This document shows, piece after piece, positions 1 through 8,547 of a stretch of DNA of 23,102 bases. The notes beneath the pieces are model-generated. The model saw only the letters and a list, made by a program, of their open reading frames with translations, did no database searches and was not told the DNA's origin. This DNA is from a virus: IMG/VR virus record IMGVR_UViG_3300020196_000260, positions 1-23,102 of that record. The stretch is one strand, 5' to 3'. A program made the position numbers and the translations under genes. Every line of letters starts with the position of its first letter. The first letter of the stretch is position 1.

Positions 1-48
1 GGGGGGGGTGGCGGCGGTGGCGGTAATGGGGGAGGCGGAGGAGGCGTT
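1..48 (-). repeat. Poly-proline-encoding C-rich tract
   Basis: On the minus strand this stretch reads almost entirely as CCN proline codons with one leucine, inside the partial gene that starts at 1018. It appears as eight consecutive G at the plus-strand left edge, followed by GGC/GGT/GGA triplets. It encodes about fifteen prolines. Such a tract is probably an extended rigid linker between the Gly-rich region and whatever C-terminal domain lies outside the window. The homopolymer is also a likely place for slippage or assembly error. Confidence 0.85.
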
Positions 49-1018
49 GTATCGTAGATAAATGAACCGAAAGAGGTGCTACCACCACCTGCACCATTGG
101 GGCCTTTTACAGTAAAGTTACCTGCTGCCGGAGCAGGTTGCATCGTTCCTCCGGGCTTAATCATATCTGTAGACACAATGAACGTACCGTTAACAGAATC
201 TTCTGGAGGGAACGATCCAGAACCTCCACCCGGAGGATCTACGTAACCATCAGTAAATAATACTCTAATAACTATGATATTGGCTGTTCCAGCGGCATTA
301 TTTGATACATTACATCGTGCCTGTAATCTATAATTATTTGCCGAATAAGGGCTGCTGGCAGATAGTGTATAATAAGTCTGTAATGAACTAGTCAATCTAT
401 AAAAATTTGTTCCGTCCATAGGCGAAAATCCCGAGGACGGGATCTGTCCACCAAATGCTCGAGAGCCGGCAGATGCTAATAGACCAGCCCAACTAGTCGT
501 CTGAGCCTTGGTCACTGAGGGAGTAAAACTGCTGGAAACACGAAGTTGTCCTCCGCTATTAAAGAAAAATCTCGCTTCATTGGCATTATTGAAAGTATAT
601 GTAACATCTACATAACATGTGCTATACCATGTTATGTCGCCGGAATTAGTATTAGTTAACGCTTCTGTAGAAAATCTTCCTGTACCAAGATTGAATCTAT
701 TTGTGGTTATAGTATCGGCTAATGTATCATAGGCGTTATTAGGATGTGCAGCACCATATCTGAGAACATCTCCAGTAGAAATTTGAACGATAGTAGGATT
801 CGTTCCGTTTTGATGTACTAAACAATTAAAAATATCAAATCGGAGATTAGACCATTGCGCGGCACCGACTACAACTCCACTAGATACTGATCCGCTCTGT
901 ATTCTTGCATCTTGACCGTAGCCAGATGTGCCGGATCCGGAGCCTAAAACAGCAATGACTTTGTTTCTTATACTGTTATAATCGACCGCTTCAATTATTC
1001 CGCCTACGCTGTTTGCCA
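1..1018 (-). CDS. Virion structural protein, 3'-truncated by window edge
   Basis: An open frame starts with ATG at 1018 (MANSVGGIIEAVDYNSIRNK) and stays open for 339 codons to the left edge, where no stop is reached. The start has a good ribosome-binding site: AAGGA at 1026-1030 overlaps the stop of the preceding gene, leaving a 10-base gap. Residues about 1-110 hold a block (DYNSIRNKV, GYGQDA, VLRYGAAHPNNAYDTLADT) that I recall from structural proteins of T4-like marine phages. The middle (about 130-255) looks like a beta-rich domain. From about residue 255 the protein becomes Gly/Pro/Ser-rich (DPPGGGSGSFPPEDS, PNGAGGGSTSFGSF) and then runs into almost pure proline. It follows the fibre paralogues and does not share their N-terminal module. 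A tail or fibre-associated virion role is inferred from position and composition. No enzymatic motif is visible. Confidence 0.85.
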
Positions 1019-1028
1019 TTTTTGATCC

Positions 1029-2771
1029 TTATAAAACTATTGCTTCAACAAGTTTCACATCATGTTTGTCGCTGCTTTCTAATGCAATCGCAAAAAAGAC
1101 GTCATTCTGACTATGTGTACCGACTGCATATCCGTCATTCCAAGCCATTAGTTTTTGACCTTTCTGTATTGGTCCCCATACTTTCACAGGAACTCTACCT
1201 TTCAGTGCGATATAAGTTCCACCTTCTAGATCCTTGTTCATCATAAAAGCAGGATTTGCACTGACTACACCTATAGCTCTTGCTCCGGACTCGCAGGCTG
1301 TGACTTCTTTTTCTCCCCCCACCATAATCACCGTGCCTACATCGTATTCTTGGTCTGCTAGATATTTTTCGGCTAAATCAGCATATTTTGCCGCGGTGGC
1401 TGTTCCGTCAAATAGTACCGCAAATAGATTTCCAGAACTATCTCTAGCCGCGATAGTATTAGCGGTCGCTGTTGTTTTTGCAGAGCGATAGGCCGGATCG
1501 GTGTCAGTGGCAGTATCATCTATCTTCAATCTATCAACCCTATCCGCGACACCTATGAATCGGGTCGCTGTGATATTTGCGCTGGCATCTCTCAATACCA
1601 CTGACGTAGCGACTGCTCCGCTTTCTCCCGCTAGGCTGTTTAATGTAAGAGCATTCGTTGAAGTGCCTGTCACTGATCCGATAACGTTTCCTGTTAGCGT
1701 GCCGGTGACATTACCAGTAACATTGCCGGTAATGTTACCAACTACTGGTCCTGTATGCGTTCCTGCGGTGTTACCTGTGACGTTGCCCGTTAAATCTCCG
1801 GTAAATGTAAAGGCATGAACATTAGACCATCTTTCTGTGGAGGTACCTAAAGAATAAAAATTATTAGTCCCGGGAATGAAACCAGTACTGGTGATATAAA
1901 AATTCCGTAAACTGTTACCCGCTGCCCTGACACGCAAAGTCAATGGATTACCCAATTTTGATTCAATCACCGGTTCGTCACCATTTTCTATACGTATCAC
2001 GAGATCTTTGGAATAATCAGGAAAATTACCACCGACTGTGAAACCAGGATCTGAATAATTAACTTCACTGTCAAATCTTACTTCGCTGGTCCTGACATAT
2101 TCTGTAGCCAAGAATCCACCTAATCTAGCAGCATTTGAAGCAGTGCCCCAATAGAAATGATCTGTGCTAGTAACTCCAGTAACACTATTAGTATTAACTA
2201 AGTTTAAACCTTTTTTAATCGCCGTAAATCCAGTGATCGGATTAATCGAACTATCTAATGTAAAGGCATCTTTGCTGACGATTACAACCGTGTCTCCGCC
2301 CGTTATAAATTTACCTATGCTGTGATTGGTTCCTAGGTTATCTTTTACGACCTGCGCGACCAACGAAGAGGCACCCAATTCAGGGGCAGTTTCTGGACCA
2401 ATAAGCACAAAAGTAGAACCATTGTAGGCATATAATTGTTCTGCGCTAGTATCAAACCAAAAATCTCCGGTTTGAAGCCCGGAGGGTGCAGTAGGTCCTA
2501 TTTCGGCACCACTAGCCGTCCTGAACCTATTACCATCATAAAATTTTAATTTTTTGTTTCCGCTATCGTACCAGATCTGACCTGTGATTACTTTAGGTGG
2601 AGCACTGGTATTGGCAAAATTCTCTAATAAGTGTAGGAAATTTTCATTCTGTACTTCGCCGTATCCGGCATAGTTTTTACCTACAAAACGAATATCAGTG
2701 GTGGTATCGATGGTACCGTCATCTACAGATACTAAAAATGTTCCATTAAATCTATCTACTTGATATGCCAT
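1029..2771 (-). CDS. Fibre-like virion protein, paralogue 4 (580 aa), YADLAE-type C-terminal domain
   Basis: This is the last of four tandem paralogues. Residues 1-190 carry the shared N-terminal module: VDRFNGT, KNYAGYGEVQNENFLHLLENFAN, GQIWYD, GDFWFDT, LIGPE, SKDAFT and GFTAIKKGLNL. The sequence YSLGTSTERWSNVHA at about 305-320 is a fibre spacer motif. Residues about 320-370 form a degenerate GN(V/I)TG repeat. Residues about 455-580 form a terminal domain starting FDGTATAAKYADLAEKY, followed by PGTV-like, GVVSANPAFMMN and ALKGRVPVKV motifs. That domain is shared with the 595-residue neighbour. It may be related to phage autoproteolytic (peptidase G2/IMC-like) fibre ends, which I cannot confirm. 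The start is supported by CGGAG at 2779-2783, and a late-promoter-like box lies 21 bases upstream. A virion adsorption fibre is the likely role. Confidence 0.9.
   Translation of the reverse strand: MAYQVDRFNGTFLVSVDDGTIDTTTDIRFVGKNYAGYGEVQNENFLHLLENFANTSAPPKVITGQIWYDSGNKKLKFYDGNRFRTASGAEIGPTAPSGLQTGDFWFDTSAEQLYAYNGSTFVLIGPETAPELGASSLVAQVVKDNLGTNHSIGKFITGGDTVVIVSKDAFTLDSSINPITGFTAIKKGLNLVNTNSVTGVTSTDHFYWGTASNAARLGGFLATEYVRTSEVRFDSEVNYSDPGFTVGGNFPDYSKDLVIRIENGDEPVIESKLGNPLTLRVRAAGNSLRNFYITSTGFIPGTNNFYSLGTSTERWSNVHAFTFTGDLTGNVTGNTAGTHTGPVVGNITGNVTGNVTGTLTGNVIGSVTGTSTNALTLNSLAGESGAVATSVVLRDASANITATRFIGVADRVDRLKIDDTATDTDPAYRSAKTTATANTIAARDSSGNLFAVLFDGTATAAKYADLAEKYLADQEYDVGTVIMVGGEKEVTACESGARAIGVVSANPAFMMNKDLEGGTYIALKGRVPVKVWGPIQKGQKLMAWNDGYAVGTHSQNDVFFAIALESSDKHDVKLVEAIVL
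1650..1806 (-). repeat. GN(V/I)TG peptide repeat within 580-aa fibre protein
   Basis: About ten consecutive five- to six-residue units of the type GNVTG, GNITG, GTLTG and GSVTG are encoded here (residues about 322-374). The plus strand shows the matching periodic ACCGGTAA/ACGTTACC pattern. Short Gly-Asn-Thr repeats of this sort are common in phage fibre shafts, where they probably form a beta-helical or triple-stranded stalk between attachment and tip domains. The nucleotide units vary at third positions, so selection appears to act on the peptide. Confidence 0.75.
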
Positions 2772-2792
2772 CGATTAACTCCGTTATAGTGT

Positions 2793-2800
2793 TATTTATC
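2793..2800 (-). promoter_or_regulatory. T4-type late promoter candidate (GATAAATA)
   Basis: The minus strand reads GATAAATA here, one mismatch from the T4 late-promoter element TATAAATA. It lies in the 43-base gap between the 595- and 580-residue fibre genes, which is the longest untranslated gap in the window. It sits 21 bases upstream of the ATG at 2771 and about 10 bases upstream of the CGGAG ribosome-binding site. Expected initiation about six bases downstream would leave a short leader that keeps the binding site. Position and match are seen; activity is inferred. Confidence 0.5.
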
Positions 2801-2814
2801 GTAAATGGTTTCTT

Positions 2815-4602
2815 TTAAATTCTACCCACTACGACCTCAATAACCCCGTCCGACCCGTCAAAATCTTCAAGAGCCTTACCTAAAATAGTGCCTAATTTAG
2901 GATCATGTGTAGGTCTAGCATAACCGTTTCCACCGCTGACCAGCATATCTCCTTTGCGAATCTTACCTCTAACTTTGCAGGGTACTCGTCCCTGTAAAGC
3001 AAGCGCAATTACATGATTTCCCTGTAATCCGCTATTCATTAAATATGCGGGATTACCGGAAACTATTCCCGCTACTCTGCGTGTTTCGTCCTCTGCTAGA
3101 GTAACCTCAAAATTTCCACCGAATTCTAAAACCGTTCCCGGATCGTAATCTTTATCTGCCTGATAATTTTCGGCGAGATCGGCGTATTGGGCTGCGGTAG
3201 CCGTACCGTCAAAAATACCGGCATAGACTATTTTCCATTTTTTAGTAGTCAGTCCTAAATCAGTTATGTTACTATTCTCTGGGGCAAATGCGGGATTATT
3301 ATTTCCCCCTAGCGACAGTGCAACATCGCTAGGCAATAACCCGACATGAGCATATCCTCCTGGCTGTGTCACATCAGTGACTTCGATATTTAGGCTTTTA
3401 TTAGATACCGAACATCGGAGTGTTGGCACTGATCCGGATTCTAGAAACAGATTTATCTGAGAACCTATCGTGATTCCTTGATCTGTCGTGGATAGATTCG
3501 TTAAAGTGCCCAATGTCACTATATTAGCGGCTAACTGTGTACCAGTCAATGTATCAGCGGCCGCAGTAACAGTGATATCAGCAGTTCCATCAAACTGAAC
3601 TCCGTTTATCGTCCTGGGCGTTTTTAATCGAGTCGCTGTTTGAGCATTACCGCTCAGCGTGGCTCCAACGAATTGATTAGCCTGCACAACATTGAAAGAA
3701 CTGGATCCCTCTGTGGCTGTTACATTACCTGTGACATTTCCTATTAAATTAGCCGTGATAGTCCCGGCTGCAAAATCACCGGCACTGTCTCTGGCCACAA
3801 CTTTTCCAATCAAATTAGATGGACTGGCATCTACCTGCCAGGTCGTGCTTGTCGCACCATTGAAATTAGCACCAGTAAGGTACGACCCTCTAGATAATGT
3901 TCCCGTCGTAGGTGCAGTAACATTTATATCATTCTGTCCATCAAATGCGATACCATTAATAGTTCTTGGTGTGGCTAATCTTGTCGCCGAGGCTGCATTT
4001 CCGTCTAATATTCCTTTAAAATTTTTCGCAGATGATATAGTAAATCCTGCAGAAATCTGTCCGAATCCTGCGATAGGTGTGCTATCGTCTAACTGAAATG
4101 CTGTTTTGCTAATAACTCCTATCACTTCACCGTCTACTAAAACTTCTAGTATGATTTTTTGGCTGCCAAAATTGTCCAGGACCTGGCGAGATCTAATCTT
4201 TGTTACGCCAAATCCTTCCGCGCCTTCGGGACCTATTAGGTTCCAAGAATCATTATTATAGACAAAAAGTTGTGAAGTTGCTGTTTTAAACCACAATGTT
4301 CCCGTAGTACCTTCCGGAGCAGAATTTTGAATAATCGCAGATCCCACAGGAGACCAAGCAACTCCATTATAAACATTTAAAGTTTTGTTGAGAGCGTTGA
4401 ACCATGTCTGTCCCGACAATGGCCTAGGCGGTGGATTATTATTGGCCCAGTTTTCTAACAAACCTACAAAATTTTCATTTTGTATTTCTCCGTAACCGGT
4501 GTAATTCCTACCAACTAATCCTACACTGGTAGATGTATTCACAGTTCCGTCTTCTAAAACTACTAATTGAGATCCGTTGGTTCTATTAATTACGTAAGCC
4601 AT
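2815..4602 (-). CDS. Fibre-like virion protein, paralogue 3 (595 aa), YADLAE-type C-terminal domain
   Basis: Residues 1-190 are the shared N-terminal module: VINRTNGSQLVVLEDGTVNT, RNYTGYGEIQNENFVGLLENWAN, GQTWFN, GTLWFKT, LIGPEG, SKTAFQ and GFGQISAGFTI. The middle holds two copies of a fibre repeat, ATRL.TPRTING..FDG..DI.VTA, at about 200-240 and 320-350. Between them are the spacer motifs VVARDSAGDFAAGTI and NLIGNVTGNVTA. The motif DLGLTTKKWKIVYAGIFDG leads into the terminal domain (about 465-595: YADLAENYQAD, PGTVLEFGG, GIVSGNPAYLMN, ALQGRVPCKVRG), which is paralogous to the 580-residue protein's tip. The start is supported by GGAG about six bases upstream in an 18-base gap. It is likely a minor or side fibre of the virion. 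The shared N-terminal module suggests docking to the same site as its neighbours. Confidence 0.9.
   Translation of the reverse strand: MAYVINRTNGSQLVVLEDGTVNTSTSVGLVGRNYTGYGEIQNENFVGLLENWANNNPPPRPLSGQTWFNALNKTLNVYNGVAWSPVGSAIIQNSAPEGTTGTLWFKTATSQLFVYNNDSWNLIGPEGAEGFGVTKIRSRQVLDNFGSQKIILEVLVDGEVIGVISKTAFQLDDSTPIAGFGQISAGFTISSAKNFKGILDGNAASATRLATPRTINGIAFDGQNDINVTAPTTGTLSRGSYLTGANFNGATSTTWQVDASPSNLIGKVVARDSAGDFAAGTITANLIGNVTGNVTATEGSSSFNVVQANQFVGATLSGNAQTATRLKTPRTINGVQFDGTADITVTAAADTLTGTQLAANIVTLGTLTNLSTTDQGITIGSQINLFLESGSVPTLRCSVSNKSLNIEVTDVTQPGGYAHVGLLPSDVALSLGGNNNPAFAPENSNITDLGLTTKKWKIVYAGIFDGTATAAQYADLAENYQADKDYDPGTVLEFGGNFEVTLAEDETRRVAGIVSGNPAYLMNSGLQGNHVIALALQGRVPCKVRGKIRKGDMLVSGGNGYARPTHDPKLGTILGKALEDFDGSDGVIEVVVGRI
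3550..4005 (-). repeat. Two copies of ATRL-TPRTING-FDG fibre repeat
   Basis: Inside the 595-residue fibre gene, two blocks encode the pattern ATRL-TPRTING-FDG-DI-VTA, one near 3920-4005 and one near 3550-3645. This repeat family is widespread in phage and prophage tail-fibre shafts. The two copies differ at several residues and at many third codon positions, so they are not a very recent duplication. Confidence 0.7.
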
Positions 4603-4620
4603 CTATCGCTCCAATTTTGA

Positions 4621-6459
4621 TTAAGACACAAATGTCCATGCTCCACTCACTATCTGGAAAGTTTTTACTGTCCTAGAAACTAGAATTCCGGGAGCCGCAA
4701 TAGACGCACTCGAAAAAGCAATGCTACTGAGACCAAAGGCTGTACCAGTAGGAGTTACGAATTCTGTAGCACCGGTCGATACCAAAGGATTGATGTTTAG
4801 ACTAGTAGTACCATTCACTAACAATGAACATAAAATCCTTGCTATGGTTCCGCTGGAGTATTCCGACACCGGTGCTATCTGTTCGAGAAGAATAGCGATA
4901 CCCGAATTAGAGATGCCGTCAGATATATCCATACTTAACACTAGGCTCCTGCTCCTCACCGTATTATCTACATAAACTTTAGTAGCAGCATCTTGGTTAG
5001 AGGTAGGATTCGCTAGATTAGATATTTTCTTGCTTCCTAGATTTAATGTTCCCGATCCGTCGATAACTAAATTTAAATCTGTGTTCGACGCAGTGACTTC
5101 TATAGTAGAACCATCCATAAAGATATCATCTACTGTGAATTGCGTCTGAGGTCCAAATGATGTGACGCCCGGGATACTGGTAATGCCCGGGCCTAGAGAG
5201 GTCGCAGACAACACAGTCACTCCGTCGATCTGGAACTCCTTGCCAGATTTAAGATTTATATGTTCCGAACTATTCCAGGCTCCGCTGTACAGTTGAGGTA
5301 ACGAATCATTATAACCCCCTGCGATAGCCTCTGCAGAATTGGGTGTCGGCACCTGTCCTACGTCATGCCACAAGAACACATGGCTAGTGGCTCCTTGCAA
5401 TATTACACCGCCGCCGGCTGCATTTGTATCTGTAGGAACTATTCCTGTCTGTTTTGCTAAAACAATATTCTTGTCTTCTACAGTCACGGTACTGGTATTG
5501 ATAGTTACCAGATCTCCGTTGACTGTGAGGTCACCTTGCACAGTCAAATCGCCGCCGATATCAACTTCGCTGGCTGAAATACCTTCGTAGATATTGACCT
5601 TTCTGGCAAGAGATCTGATTTTTATCGCTTGTTCGGCAATCACATCTCGCCGGACAGTTAATGTGATATCTTTATTAGAAGCGATGTTTGCAACAGTTAG
5701 ATCACCGTCAAATACATTAAATTGCCCCTGATTAGCATCACCAATGATTAGACCTAGATTTGATGTAAGGATTAATTGTCCATTGATAATGTTATTAGCA
5801 TCGTTTCTCACATAAGAACTTGCCGGTTGATTTCCTAGACTATCTGAATTTGCTGCAGTGACGTAGAATTTTATTCCCGGAAGTGTCCCAGCGTTAAATC
5901 CAGGATTGATAATTCCGCTGAATCCTTCGATCGGTAATTTAGGTGTAAACGAATCTTTAGAAAATATTCCTAAAAGAATCCCGTTGGTATAAAGGTAAGT
6001 AATGACTCGGTTCTGATTAAGGGTATCTAATATATTTGCTACTCTCAGACCGCTCACGCCTTGGCTCTGTGAATAATCAGGACCTAATAAGATCGTATTA
6101 GCACCATCGAAGAAAAATAACTGTTTATCTACATCATTGAACCAAAGATCTCCTACACCTAGATTTGTAGGTTGTGTGTTTGAAATAGTAGCGGAACTGA
6201 CTGGTACGAATCCATTTCCACTATAAACTTTTAATTTTAATTCATTGACATCAAACCATATCTGTCCGCGTATGGGATTTTCTGGCTGTGCCGTGTTCGC
6301 AAAATTTTCTAATAATTTTACGAAATTTTCATTCAGTGATTCGCCGAACCCACTGTAATTTTTTCCAATAAGGGTTAGATCGCTGCTTATATTATCTATT
6401 TGCCCGTCTGCTACAGTTGCTAGGATCGTTCCGTCAGTTTTATTAATCGTGTATGCCAT
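4621..6459 (-). CDS. Fibre-like virion protein, paralogue 2 (612 aa), distinct C-terminal tip
   Basis: Residues 1-190 are the shared module: INKTDGTILATVADGQIDN, KNYSGFGESLNENFVKLLENFAN, GQIWFD, GDLWFND, LLGPDY, SKDSFTPKLPIEGF and INPGFNAG. The region about 300-345 carries the motif DLTVNGDLVTINTSTVTVED followed by KNIVLAK, which is characteristic of fibre proteins of T4-like marine phages as I recall them. At about 476-498 lies NLANPTSNQDAATKVYVDN, a widespread tail-fibre motif. The last hundred or so residues (SLVLSMDISDG to the end at FQIVSGAWTFVS) do not match the tips of the other paralogues and contain neither a collar nor a YADLAE domain. The gene begins 12 bases after its upstream neighbour's stop; the leader AAAGGTAAAG is a modest ribosome-binding site. 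The virion fibre role is inferred from the shared module and shaft motifs. Confidence 0.9.
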   Translation of the reverse strand: MAYTINKTDGTILATVADGQIDNISSDLTLIGKNYSGFGESLNENFVKLLENFANTAQPENPIRGQIWFDVNELKLKVYSGNGFVPVSSATISNTQPTNLGVGDLWFNDVDKQLFFFDGANTILLGPDYSQSQGVSGLRVANILDTLNQNRVITYLYTNGILLGIFSKDSFTPKLPIEGFSGIINPGFNAGTLPGIKFYVTAANSDSLGNQPASSYVRNDANNIINGQLILTSNLGLIIGDANQGQFNVFDGDLTVANIASNKDITLTVRRDVIAEQAIKIRSLARKVNIYEGISASEVDIGGDLTVQGDLTVNGDLVTINTSTVTVEDKNIVLAKQTGIVPTDTNAAGGGVILQGATSHVFLWHDVGQVPTPNSAEAIAGGYNDSLPQLYSGAWNSSEHINLKSGKEFQIDGVTVLSATSLGPGITSIPGVTSFGPQTQFTVDDIFMDGSTIEVTASNTDLNLVIDGSGTLNLGSKKISNLANPTSNQDAATKVYVDNTVRSRSLVLSMDISDGISNSGIAILLEQIAPVSEYSSGTIARILCSLLVNGTTSLNINPLVSTGATEFVTPTGTAFGLSSIAFSSASIAAPGILVSRTVKTFQIVSGAWTFVS

Positions 6460-6471
6460 ATCGCTTTACCT

Positions 6472-8544
6472 TTAGAACGCTGGCGGGCCAGAGTGAATAA
6501 TATAATTTAATGTTAAGAACGGGTTCATTACTGAAAATGGTTGTCCTAACTGCCCTGCCGTTTTAATCCCGCCGGAAGTCGGCACGTATTGAGCCTGGGC
6601 AGTAGTGGTAGGCCCTTTTTCCGAAAATGCTCCGGTGTCTAACGGAATAGCAGTATCTAATCTCGTGGCAAAATATTGCTGTCCTGTAGAACCTTTCATG
6701 TTGTGCTCGTGGTCAGGCAAATTAGAAACTATCAGCGTGTTGGTAGATTGACCTCCACCTTGACCTATATTGTCCGGAGCGGTCCCTGAAACTCTATCTA
6801 TGTTTCCGCCACCTGCATCGACGAATCCGCCAGTACTGTTAGGGACCGTATTGGCATTGTCCATATTATCTCGTCCTAGAGGAAACCTTCCGCGTAGATC
6901 CGGTAATCTAAAAGTTCCGACACCTACCAACGGTATAGCTCCATTGTAGGTATTTCCTATAATATCAAACAACAAATTGAATTTTGTTTTTTCAACTTCG
7001 CTGCCATCGCAGAACAGATAACCGTAGGGAGCAGAGGCGCCGGCGTACGGAAGTATGCTGCCGATCGGAACTGCTAGATCACTAACGAACACATCTCTGC
7101 TTTCTTTGATTAGGCCCAAGCCCGATCTAAAAACCAGCACGAAATCATTGGATTGAGAAAGATTAGGATTGGGTTCATTTTTACTGCTTATCAATGCAGA
7201 AGTCAACGTAGTATTGAAAGTTTTAGTAAGGCCGCCAATTTGACCATCAAACTGTAAGTTCGGTGATGTTACATCTCCTTGTAAACTAAATGTGGTTGGA
7301 AATTTCAAATTGGTAGCCGTGGTAGCATTACCTACGATATTGCCTGTTAAAACTCCTTCGATCGTTTCAGCGACTAATGTTTTTGTCCTTACAGTTTTCC
7401 ATCGTTTAGAGACAGATCCAGAGTCATAGATATCTGTTGTTTGAGGTTGGATGTTTTCAAAATTAGAAGTACCCGTGATCGTAATCCCATCACCTACTAA
7501 CAGATTCTTTGATATAGCGACTCCACCTGCGGTCCTAAAAGTTCCATTATTAAAATTGGTGCTTGGAGTAGAATCAGTCAATATTAATGAACCATTTGAT
7601 TTGATATTTCCAGATACATGTAATGCTTCGTCGGGAGAATTTATGTTGATACCTACTGTATTTTCAATAACTCGCAAGACTGTAGTCGGAATTCCTTCTC
7701 TATTAGTCTGTAGGTCTATACTAGAACCAACAGAACTATTATAGATCCTCGATCCTATTTCCGTTGAGCTAATCGATAAATTGCTGTTCGAACCGATAGT
7801 CAATCCTGTATTGTTTCTTATGTTAAAAGAAAAATCAGTAGTATTAATCGTGTCAGTTCTCATAAATCTAGCAGCAGGAATTTCACTGCCAGAGATAACT
7901 AGAGATTCTGCAGAAGTTGCTGTTCCCCAAATTTTAGTTTCGGCAGCAATAGCGCTGACATCATTGCTGGTAATGTTGAAACCAGAATTAATAACTGCGA
8001 ATCCCGAGATATTAATTTTAGGAGTAAACGCATCTTTGCTGATTATGATTACAGGAATATCTTCGATATAAAGTGTCAGTACTACTCGAGTGATATTATC
8101 GGAATCGATGATCTGCTCTACTATAGGACCACTTCTTAGTCCTGTCGAAAATGTAGGTCCAACTAAAATCCATCTTGTTCCGGAATAGACATAGACCTGT
8201 TGATTAACTGTATCTACCCATAATTCTCCCACTTTTGATTCTTCTGTAGGAGGCTCGACACCGCTAGTTTGAATACTCGATGCTGCTTTCCAGAGTGTAC
8301 TATCCCATATTTTTAATCTGGCTACGCTGGTATCGTACCACAATTGTCCTTCAACGGGATTGGCGGGGGCGGAGTCCTTGGCAAAATTTTCCAAGATGGC
8401 TAGAAAATTTTCAGCGATAATCTGTCCGTATCCGGTGACATTACGTCCGGGAAAAGTTAAACTAGTATCGGTGCTGGATGTATTATCGTATACCGTGATT
8501 GGTAATTTATTATCCCTGTCTGTAAAATTTACGATGTATGGCAT
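6472..8544 (-). CDS. Short-tail-fibre-like protein, paralogue 1 (690 aa), tail-collar domain
   Basis: This is the first and longest of the four paralogues. Residues 1-190 are a divergent form of the shared module: RNVTGYGQIIAENFLAILENFAK, GQLWYD, GELWVDT, LVGPTF, SKDAFTPKINISGF and INSGFNIT. The shaft region has ALHVSGNIKSNGSLILTD, an IYDSGSVSKRWKTVRT spacer and GNIVGNATTATNLKFP. Residues about 490-560 form a phage tail-collar domain: PIGSILPYAGASAPYGYLFC, DGSEVEKTKFNLLFDIIGNT and FRLPDLRGRFPLGRDNM. These match the T4 gp12 short-tail-fibre type. Near residue 611 an HEH motif (LPDHEHNM) resembles the metal-binding His-x-His of such tips. The protein ends MNPFLTLNYIIHSG, as collar proteins usually do. 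The start has GAGG eight bases upstream, placed across the end of the preceding gene. The likely role is receptor binding at the baseplate. Confidence 0.92.
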   Translation of the reverse strand: MPYIVNFTDRDNKLPITVYDNTSSTDTSLTFPGRNVTGYGQIIAENFLAILENFAKDSAPANPVEGQLWYDTSVARLKIWDSTLWKAASSIQTSGVEPPTEESKVGELWVDTVNQQVYVYSGTRWILVGPTFSTGLRSGPIVEQIIDSDNITRVVLTLYIEDIPVIIISKDAFTPKINISGFAVINSGFNITSNDVSAIAAETKIWGTATSAESLVISGSEIPAARFMRTDTINTTDFSFNIRNNTGLTIGSNSNLSISSTEIGSRIYNSSVGSSIDLQTNREGIPTTVLRVIENTVGININSPDEALHVSGNIKSNGSLILTDSTPSTNFNNGTFRTAGGVAISKNLLVGDGITITGTSNFENIQPQTTDIYDSGSVSKRWKTVRTKTLVAETIEGVLTGNIVGNATTATNLKFPTTFSLQGDVTSPNLQFDGQIGGLTKTFNTTLTSALISSKNEPNPNLSQSNDFVLVFRSGLGLIKESRDVFVSDLAVPIGSILPYAGASAPYGYLFCDGSEVEKTKFNLLFDIIGNTYNGAIPLVGVGTFRLPDLRGRFPLGRDNMDNANTVPNSTGGFVDAGGGNIDRVSGTAPDNIGQGGGQSTNTLIVSNLPDHEHNMKGSTGQQYFATRLDTAIPLDTGAFSEKGPTTTAQAQYVPTSGGIKTAGQLGQPFSVMNPFLTLNYIIHSGPPAF

Positions 8545-8547
8545 CTA

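Noticed and set aside
1501-1818. Long plus-strand open frame (about 105 codons) opposite the 580-residue fibre gene, and similar plus-strand frames elsewhere
   Set aside because: Low-complexity Val/Pro/Thr translation mirrors the Gly-Asn-Thr repeat on the other strand; no ribosome-binding site or recognisable domain, and the minus-strand gene is certain.
2772-2814. Possible transcription terminator between the 595- and 580-residue fibre genes
   Set aside because: No stem-loop followed by a T-run could be formed on the minus strand; the gap is better explained by a promoter-like box and a ribosome-binding site.
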